Source: JBOGWY01 sp050694015
GTDB lineage: Bacteria; Actinomycetota; CADDZG01; WHSQ01
Assembly: GCA_050694015.1 (NCBI GenBank)
Contig: JBOGWY010000196.1
Location: 1 to 31,121 of the forward strand
DNA: 31,121 bases
Reading direction: 5' to 3'
A model generated the notes under the pieces. That model was not told the origin of the DNA and made no database searches. It worked only from the letters and a program-made list of their open reading frames with translations. The translations under genes were made by a program, and so were the position numbers. Positions 14,049 through 20,900 of this stretch are shown piece after piece. Every line of letters starts with the position of its first letter. Positions within the stretch are counted from its first letter, which is position 1.

Positions 14049-14674
14049 GGCTCTCCCACCGGCAGCGGCCACCCGGTCCACGACGTCGTGTCACCGGGCG
14101 CGTCAGTGAGGCCGGCTTCGGCCGCGAGGTGCAGGAACGTCCGGATGATGCGCGCGGTCACGCCCCAGATCACGTGGTCGTTCCACACCCATGCCTCGGT
14201 CGGATAGGAACGGCCCTCGTGCTCGAAACCCGGTTCCCGCCGGATGTCGTCGACGAGATCGGCGATCGGGACGCGCAGCACCTCCGCGACCTCGCCCGGG
14301 TTCGGCGTGAGTTCGGGGTCGTCGGCGAGCCACCCTACGAACGGAGACACCACGTAACCGGATACGAAGGTCGGCATCGTGTCGAGCTCGCCGAGCACGC
14401 GCACGAGCGACGGGTCGAGCCCGATCTCTTCGTTCGTCTCCCTGAGAGCGGCGTCCAGAGCAGAGTCGTCGTCCGGGTCGATCGAGCCGCCCGGGAACGA
14501 GATCTGACCCTTGTGGCTCCGCACCGTGTCCGTGCGAACCGTGACGATGAGCGTCGGCTCCGGGACCGCGATGATGGGGATCAAGATCGCGGCGTCGCGG
14601 GCATCCTCGATCCGCCAATGCTGCGGTGGGTGGGCTTTGAGTACCCTGACCAGGCGTTCTTCGGCATCTGACAT
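14045..14674 (-). CDS. Nudix hydrolase, CoA pyrophosphatase (NudL) type
   Basis: NudL/PCD1-type enzymes cleave CoA and acyl-CoA to phosphopantetheine derivatives and 3',5'-ADP. The 209 residues carry the subfamily signature around and before the Nudix box: VRTDTVRSHKGQISFPGG, then LRETNEEIGLDP (REUxEExGU), with MPTFVSGYVVSPFVGWL following. The first Glu of the Nudix consensus is in an Asp run (SIDPDDDS), as in other CoA-type members. ATG 14674 is chosen because TACGAT lies seven bases upstream; ATG 14683 is the alternative. Gene order beside acyl-CoA enzymes fits a role in CoA turnover. Confidence 0.92.
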   Translation of the reverse strand: MSDAEERLVRVLKAHPPQHWRIEDARDAAILIPIIAVPEPTLIVTVRTDTVRSHKGQISFPGGSIDPDDDSALDAALRETNEEIGLDPSLVRVLGELDTMPTFVSGYVVSPFVGWLADDPELTPNPGEVAEVLRVPIADLVDDIRREPGFEHEGRSYPTEAWVWNDHVIWGVTARIIRTFLHLAAEAGLTDAPGDTTSWTGWPLPVGEP

Positions 14675-14681
14675 CACGGTC

Positions 14682-14687
14682 ATCGTA
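14682..14687 (-). promoter_or_regulatory. -10 box of CoA-type Nudix operon, leaderless type
   Basis: On the minus strand TACGAT is followed by seven bases (GACCGTG) and the ATG at 14674. The box overlaps the alternative ATG at 14683, which argues for the inner start. Confidence 0.45.
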
Positions 14688-14732
14688 AGTCGTGGCCCCG
14701 TTAACGGATCTGACAAGCGAATGGAGGAGACG

Positions 14733-15512
14733 GTGGGCGAGTTCGTGAAGTTCGACATCTCGGAAGGCGTTGGAACGATCCGGCTCGATCGTCCCAAAGT
14801 GAACGCCCTCAACAACCAGGTCGCGCGCGAGATAGGCGAAGCCGTCGAGGAGGCGCGCACCAACGACGACGTCGGAGCGGTGGTTCTCTGGGGAGGCGAG
14901 CGCGTCTTCGCGGCGGGAGCCGACATCAAGGAGATGCAGGAGGCCGATGTGGTCTCGATGTATCGGAACATCGGCGACTTCCAGGACGCCATCACGCAAC
15001 TGGAGAAACTCCCGAAGATCACGATCGCGGCGATCAACGGTTACGCGCTCGGCGGCGGTTGCGAGCTGACGCTCGCGTGCGACTACCGCATCTGCGCCGA
15101 GGATTCGCAGCTCGGCCAACCCGAGATCCTGCTCGGCATCATCCCCGGCGCGGGAGGCACGCAGCGACTCCCGCGCATCGTCGGTGTGGGCCGCGCCAAG
15201 GACATCATCTACACGGGACGTTTCGTGGGGGCACAAGAGGCTCTGCAGATCGGTCTCATCCATCAGGTCGTGCCCGCGGCCGAGGTGTACGACACCGCGG
15301 TGAAGCTGGCGCGCAAGCTCGCCGCGGGGCCGCGCGTCGCGCTGATGGCAGCGAAGCAAGCGATCCAGAACGGCGTCGAGGTCGAGATGGACACGGGACT
15401 ACTGATCGAGCGTCAAGCGTTCGCCGCGTTGTTCGCGACCGAAGACCAGAGGATCGGGATGGAGTCGTTCGTCGAAGAGGGGCCGGGCAAAGCGAAGTTC
15501 GTAGGCCGCTAG
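14733..15512 (+). CDS. enoyl-CoA hydratase / crotonase
   Basis: Crotonase-fold enzyme that adds water to 2-enoyl-CoA in beta-oxidation or branched-chain acyl-CoA breakdown. From GTG 14733 it has 259 residues, the family length. The oxyanion-hole segment is FAAGADIKEM, and the two catalytic acids are Glu111 (GGGCELTLACD) and Glu131 (GQPEILLG), matching Glu144 and Glu164 of rat hydratase with the same 20-residue spacing; GIIPGAGGTQRLPR follows. A GGAGG five bases before GTG 14733 decides the start; ATG 14721 lies before that GGAGG and lacks one of its own. The substrate chain length is not readable. Confidence 0.95.
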   Translation: MGEFVKFDISEGVGTIRLDRPKVNALNNQVAREIGEAVEEARTNDDVGAVVLWGGERVFAAGADIKEMQEADVVSMYRNIGDFQDAITQLEKLPKITIAAINGYALGGGCELTLACDYRICAEDSQLGQPEILLGIIPGAGGTQRLPRIVGVGRAKDIIYTGRFVGAQEALQIGLIHQVVPAAEVYDTAVKLARKLAAGPRVALMAAKQAIQNGVEVEMDTGLLIERQAFAALFATEDQRIGMESFVEEGPGKAKFVGR

Positions 15513-15522
15513 CCGTTTTGTT

Positions 15523-15552
15523 CTAACTCAGGGGGTCTGTACTGCGCCCTGG
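15523..15552 (+). promoter_or_regulatory. possible third site related to the 53-bp element
   Basis: CTAACTCAG (15523-15531), 17 bases, then CTGG (15549-15552): the same two words at the same spacing as in both copies of the 53-bp element. The hairpin arms are not conserved; instead CAGGG and CCCTG can pair here. It lies upstream of another secreted-protein gene. The similarity is short and may be chance. Confidence 0.3.
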
Positions 15553-15573
15553 CTGTAACAAAAGCTAAAAGGA

Positions 15574-15643
15574 AACCTCCCGAAAAGGGCGAACCACCCC
15601 CTTATCACCGGAAAAAGGCAGTGTCTTTTCTGCGCGGGAGGTT
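15574..15643 (+). promoter_or_regulatory. structured mRNA leader masking the RBS of the M14 peptidase gene
   Basis: AACCTCCCG (15574-15582) is perfectly complementary to CGGGAGGTT (15635-15643), which contains the Shine-Dalgarno GGGAGG five bases before the TTG start. Two smaller hairpins fit between the arms: AAGGG/CCCTT, and AAAAG/CTTTT closing over GCAGTGT. This gives a three-way junction of about 70 nt, riboswitch-like in size. It does not match a class I can recall. Confidence 0.55.
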
Positions 15644-15646
15644 GTT

Positions 15647-17848
15647 TTGATTAGGTTGCGAGCACTCGTGGTCCTCGCCGCCGTCGTGGTGGCACTTGTT
15701 CCGACGGGCGCCGGTGCGACTCCGGTGTGCACCGACGGCTACATGGGAGGGCCGCCGCTGTCCGCATGTGGGGGCCGTGTCTTCCCCGAGGCGACCAACA
15801 CGGTGGACTACGTTCAGTACCTCCCCGACCCGGTCACCGGTTTCGCCGAGTATCGGCACGGCATGGAGTACCTCGCCGAGCTCTACCCGCGCTGGATCTC
15901 GGTGTTCACCCTGTCGAAACACTTCGGCGACAAGGACGCGGTCAGCGTCGGCCCCGACGGCATCCGCTCCTACGAGAAAGACGACACGGGTGACGGTCAC
16001 GAGATCCTCGTCATCAAGATCACCGATCATCGCGTCCCCGACAGTGGCAAGGAAACGCTGCTGTACTCGCTGTCGATCCACGGCGACGAGAAGGGCGGGA
16101 TCGAGGGCGGCGTGCGGACCGCCGAGGACCTGGCGATCGCCGCGGAGAACGGCGGGAAGATCGCGGACGGCGTCGAGGGGTTCGAATCGGCCACCGGCCG
16201 CAAACCCAAGATCCGCACCTTCCCGGTGAAAAACGTCTTGGCCAACGAGGTCGTCTATCTCGTCGATTTCAACGCCGACGGATGGCGGCGCGGCGACCAC
16301 TTCGCCCCCACCCCGGGCCTGTACTCCCGCGGCAACCAGCTCGATGTCGATCTGAACCGGCAGATGCCGACGGTGGGATACATCGACCCGGAGCGCAATC
16401 CGTTGCAGGAGAGCGAGATGTTCTACGGCCACCGCTTCATGCACGAGGTCAGCGCCACCGGCGTCGGAGGCCGGATGGCCTACGGCGCCGATATCCACGG
16501 CGAAGGCCAGTCGCGCGCGTGGGCCGACATCATGTATCCCGCAGGACAGTTCGACTCGGTGAAACACCGTCGCCTCATGGCGATCGCGGAACGCACGAAG
16601 TCGGTGATCGATGCGTCGCTCTACATGGGGATCCCGAACATGATCGAGGAGCAGACGGGCGGGGACGCCGGCGAGGGCATCGAGGACTACGGCGCTCCGG
16701 CGAACCTGATCCCGACCAAGCCGGCGCGCTGGGGCACGGTGTGGGACACGCTCGGCTACACCGACACGGGGTTCCTCGGTGACTACCTGGCGACCGAGCT
16801 CGGCGTCACGGGCATGGACTACGAGATCGCGTTCAACCACTCCGACTTCCGCGCGTACGGGCGCCCGTGGGGAGTGCTGTTGCAAGAGAACTACATCAAT
16901 GCGACCCGAGCCATCATCAAGACCGCGATGGCGTACGCGATGACCGAGCGTCAGGACTTCGCCGACTTCGAGATCGAACCCAAGGGGCGCGTCGGCTACC
17001 TGTTCAACCCCGACACCGTCACCGACACCGACGAGAACGGTCCCGGGACGCTGCCCGGCCCCGCGAGCAAGGGCATCGGCGCCGACGGCGAGCCGGTGAA
17101 GCAGCATCCGTACGACGCGACAAACATGCAGTTCTTCGCCGACGAGTCGGCGTACGTCGACGGGGGCCTGACCAAGGTCTTGTCGGGAGACATCGCGCGG
17201 CGCAAGCGATACCTCGATCGGTTCGACACGTTGATGGTGGCGGACGTCGCCTTACCGGAAGATGCGCGCGGGCGTCGCGTGAAGGAGAAGGCGTATTACA
17301 GGAACCTCAAGGCGTGGGTGAAGCGGGGCGGCAATCTCGTTCTCACGGACCGCGCCCTTAAAGCGATCGCGGAGATGGGCGTGCTCAAGAAGAGCAGCAT
17401 CCGAGACATCAAGGTGTACCAGCCCTACGCGAACATCGTGGACTTCGATCACTCGATGGTGAAGGGTCTGCGCGGCAACGCGCGGCAGCTCTCCGAAGCG
17501 ACGCTGATCGGTTACGGCATCGGCGACGACGCCTCGCCGATGACGGTCATCGCTCGTGACGCGTGGGAGGCCGCGGACGGCCACACGGTTGCAACGACCG
17601 GGGACGGCTCCGGTTCCAGCGACGATGCCACGCAGACCTCGGTGGGCCAGTTGAAGCTCGGCCGCGGTCTCATCAGGATCATGGGCGGGGGCCTTCACAT
17701 GCCTACCGAGGAGAACGATCACCGCTACGGGCTGAAGGATTACTCGCTGACCTATTCGGGGCTCTTCATCCTCGAGAACTCGATGGTCCACGACGATGCC
17801 AAGCTCGGGCGGACGCCGCGCGGTTCATCGCAGCTAACGTCCCGGTAA
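15647..17848 (+). CDS. secreted M14-family zinc carboxypeptidase with extra C-terminal domain
   Basis: Extracellular metallo-carboxypeptidase of 733 residues. A signal peptide (about 1-24, ending GAGA) is followed by the M14 domain: the zinc ligands His145 and Glu148 (SIHGDEKGG), DVDLNRQM with Asn237-Arg238 binding the substrate carboxylate, the third zinc ligand His284 (ADIHGEG), and a likely catalytic Glu393 (MDYEIAF). Residues about 440-733 form a further region (TLMVADVALPED, LKAWVKRGGNLVLTDRAL) that looks like a glutamine-amidotransferase-like fold without an obvious active site. Start is TTG with GGGAGG five bases upstream. A bidirectional terminator follows. The peptide substrate is unknown. 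Confidence 0.93.
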   Translation: MIRLRALVVLAAVVVALVPTGAGATPVCTDGYMGGPPLSACGGRVFPEATNTVDYVQYLPDPVTGFAEYRHGMEYLAELYPRWISVFTLSKHFGDKDAVSVGPDGIRSYEKDDTGDGHEILVIKITDHRVPDSGKETLLYSLSIHGDEKGGIEGGVRTAEDLAIAAENGGKIADGVEGFESATGRKPKIRTFPVKNVLANEVVYLVDFNADGWRRGDHFAPTPGLYSRGNQLDVDLNRQMPTVGYIDPERNPLQESEMFYGHRFMHEVSATGVGGRMAYGADIHGEGQSRAWADIMYPAGQFDSVKHRRLMAIAERTKSVIDASLYMGIPNMIEEQTGGDAGEGIEDYGAPANLIPTKPARWGTVWDTLGYTDTGFLGDYLATELGVTGMDYEIAFNHSDFRAYGRPWGVLLQENYINATRAIIKTAMAYAMTERQDFADFEIEPKGRVGYLFNPDTVTDTDENGPGTLPGPASKGIGADGEPVKQHPYDATNMQFFADESAYVDGGLTKVLSGDIARRKRYLDRFDTLMVADVALPEDARGRRVKEKAYYRNLKAWVKRGGNLVLTDRALKAIAEMGVLKKSSIRDIKVYQPYANIVDFDHSMVKGLRGNARQLSEATLIGYGIGDDASPMTVIARDAWEAADGHTVATTGDGSGSSDDATQTSVGQLKLGRGLIRIMGGGLHMPTEENDHRYGLKDYSLTYSGLFILENSMVHDDAKLGRTPRGSSQLTSR

Positions 17849-17865
17849 CCGCCGGCTAGAACAAA

Positions 17866-17892
17866 GAAGGCCCCTCATTGCGAGGGGCCTTC
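17866..17892. terminator. bidirectional intrinsic terminator
   Basis: Perfect 11-bp stem GAAGGCCCCTC/GAGGGGCCTTC with a five-base loop (ATTGC). A T-rich tail (TCGTTT) follows on the plus strand and TTTGTTC on the minus strand, so it can stop transcripts from both converging genes. Confidence 0.9.
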
Positions 17893-17917
17893 TCGTTTGG
17901 ACTCTCACCTAGTCCGG

Positions 17918-20900
17918 TCAGCAGCTCCGCTGACTGTCGCGGCCTGCACCGCCACGACATCGGTCACGCCCGCGTCCTCCGTCGAGGCGGTCTCGTCCAC
18001 CGCCGCCGACCAATCTGTCGCGTCCCGGCCCGCCGTTCAGCACGTCGTTGCCGGCGTCACCGCTGAGGAAGTCGTTCCCCGCGTTGCCGAAGAGGCGGTC
18101 GTTGCCGGAGCCTCCGCGGAGACGATCGGGACCCGCGTGACCGCGAAGCAGGTCACCGGCTCCGCCGCCCAGCAGCGTGTCACGCCCGCCGCCACCGAGG
18201 AGTCGGTCGCTCCCGGCGTTGCCGCGGATGACGTCGTTACCGATACCGCCGCGCATGACATCACTGCCACCGCCGCCGACGAGGGTGTCGTTGCCGGCGT
18301 CGCCGTAGATGATGTCGTCGCCACCGTTGCCGTCGATGACATCGTCGCCCCCGTTGCCGCAGATGATGTCGTCGCCCGGTGTTCCGTTGAGGGTCTCGCC
18401 GTTGTCTGTCCCCGTGATCGTGCACCCGCGGCTATCTGGCTCGATGGGCTCCGACCACGTGTTCTCCACGACATCGGTGTCGTCGGGCTCGGCGTTGAGT
18501 CCAGCTTGCGCACCTTCGTCGCGCCCTTCGGTCGCATCGGCTTCGGTCGTCGAGTTGGAGTCGTCCGCGTCGATCCAGGCCCTGTACGTGGTGGTGCCCT
18601 CCCCGGTTCCGCCGGCGTGCGTGAACGAACAATTCCCGCTGTCGTCCGTGACGCACGTGAAATCGGGTGACGCCGGTGAGGAGCCGTTATCGGGGTCGTT
18701 CGCACCCGTTGCCTCGACGTCGATGCGAGCGCCGCTCGCTAGACCGCTCTGGGCCTCGCGCGCCGTACAGGTGACGGTGTGAGATCCCCCGGTCGTGGTC
18801 ACCGCCGTCTCGGGCGAGCAATCCAATCCGGCCGGTGTCCATCTCGCCTCGACCACATCGGTTGCATCAGGCTCGCCGGTGCCTCCGGCGCCGTTCCCGC
18901 TCTCGTTGCGTTGTTCGGTCGTATCGGCCTCGGCGGTCGAATTGCTGCCGTCCGAATCGATCCACGCGCGATAGGTCGTGGTTCCCGATTCGTCCGTCCC
19001 ACTGTGGGTGATCGAGCAACGACCGTCCTGCCCCGTCGTACAGTTGAAGTCGGGAGAGGTGGTCGTGTTTCCGTTGTCGGGGTCGTTGGCCCCGGTGGCT
19101 TCGATGTCGATCTCGGTTCCACTGACGTTCTGATTGTTGTGCGTAGCGGTGCAGGTGATCGTGTGGTTCGCACCGACCTGGCGGTTGGCCGTCTCGGGCG
19201 CACAATCGAGGCGTGACGCGCCCCAACGCTTCTCGACCACGTCGGTCGTGTCGGGCTCCGGCGTGCTTCCGGGCTGTTGTCCCTCGTTGCGGCCCTCCTG
19301 CGTGTCGGCCTCGACCGTCTCGTCATCGTCATCTTCGTCGACCCACGCGCGATAGGTCGTGGTTCCGGTGCTGTTGCCACGGTGCGTGATGGAGCAACGC
19401 CCCTCGTTGTTGGTGGTGCAGGTGTCGTCCGGGGACCGCGGCGAGTCACCGTTGTCCGGATCGTTCGCTCCCGTGAACTCGAAGTCGATGACTGCACCCT
19501 GTTCCGGTTGGTTGTTCGGATCGCGCGCGGTGCACGTGACCCTGTGGTCACTGCCGGCGGGGTTGCCGTCGGTCTCCGGCGTGCATTCGAGCGGGGACGG
19601 TTCCCACGTCTTCTCCATGACATCGGTTGAGTCGGGCTCGCCCTCCTCTCCCGGGCTCGTGGATTCGTTCCTTCCCTCGCTGCCGTCGGCCTCCTCATCG
19701 AACATTCCGTCATCGCCGTCGTAATCGATCCAGGCGCGATAGTTCGTGGTACCGGTGTCGTCGACACCCTCACCGTCCTCGCCGTGGACCATCTCGCACT
19801 CACCGTCGGCGTCGGTGTCGCAGGTGAAGTCCGGCGAGTTACGTGAGTCACCGTCGTCGGGGTCGTTCGCGCCGCTGGCTTCCATGTCGACGTTCGTGTC
19901 CTGGACCGGTTCGTCCTTCTCGTCGGTCGCGCGACACGTGATGGTGTGCTCGGTACTCGTCGGATTGGTTGCCGTCTCGGGTGAGCAATCGAGCCGCGAC
20001 GCGGTCCATTCCTTCGTCATGACGTCGGTGCAGTCGGGCTCGGCCTCAACCGGCGAGGTACATCCGGAACCCATCTCGGTGGGGTCATCCTCGGCGGTCT
20101 GGCCCTCGTCGGCGTCGGCCTCGGTAGTGGAGTTATCGCGGTCGGCATCGATCCACGCGCGGTATTCCGTGTCTCCTGCGCTTCCGGTGTCGTGACCTGC
20201 GGAGGGACCGTGCGTGAACGAGCACGTTCCCTCTTCGTTCGCAGGCGTGCCTGGGTTGTCTGCGATCGTGGTGCAAGTGAAGTCGGGATCTTCGGGGGAG
20301 TCTTCGTCTTCACCGTCGGGATCGTTGTCGCCCGTCGCTTCGACGTCTATCTCGGCGTTGCGCATCGGCGTTCCCTCAGCGTCGGTCGCCGTGCACGTGA
20401 TCGTGTGTTTGGTGCCCGCGGGGTTGCTGTCGGTATCGGGCTCGCAATCGAGCTGTGACGCACCCCACGTCTTCTCGACTACATCGGTGCAGTCGGGTTC
20501 CACGAGGTCGAGCGCGCATCCCGTTCCCGGCTGCGTTTCCTCGTCCCGTCCTTCCCGTGTGTCGGCCTCTGCCTGCGCGTCCTGGTTGTTCGAGTCGATC
20601 CACGCTCGATAGCTCGTGACCCCTTGTTCGCTCGTGCTCTCGGCACGATCGCCGGCACCCGTGGACGGGCCGTGGTCGATCGGACAGGTGCCGGTCTCGT
20701 CGACACCTGTCGTGGCGGGATCGTCCTGTCCGGTGGTGCACGAGAAGTCGGGATCGGTCAGGCTGGCGTTGTCGTCGGGATCGTTGTCGCCCGTTGCTTC
20801 GACGTCGATCTCGGCGCCGACCACGGGTTCCCCGGAGGCGTCCGACGCCTCACACGTGATGGTGTGTGTCGTGTCCTGCGGGTTGGCGTCCTCTTCGGGC

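Noticed and set aside
14511..14732. An N-terminally extended enoyl-CoA hydratase of 333 residues
   Set aside because: The extension lies opposite the 5' part of the Nudix gene and has no crotonase similarity; GGAGG plus GTG 14733 gives the family length.
15571..15643. Leader as a c-di-GMP (GEMM) riboswitch, suggested by GGAAACC and GAAA words
   Set aside because: The GACGCAAAGCC core and the tetraloop-receptor arrangement of GEMM are missing. Kept only as an unclassified structured leader.
15605..17107. 500-codon minus-strand frame opposite the M14 peptidase gene
   Set aside because: Runs through the leader and across the conserved zinc-site codons of the real gene; codon pattern follows the plus strand.
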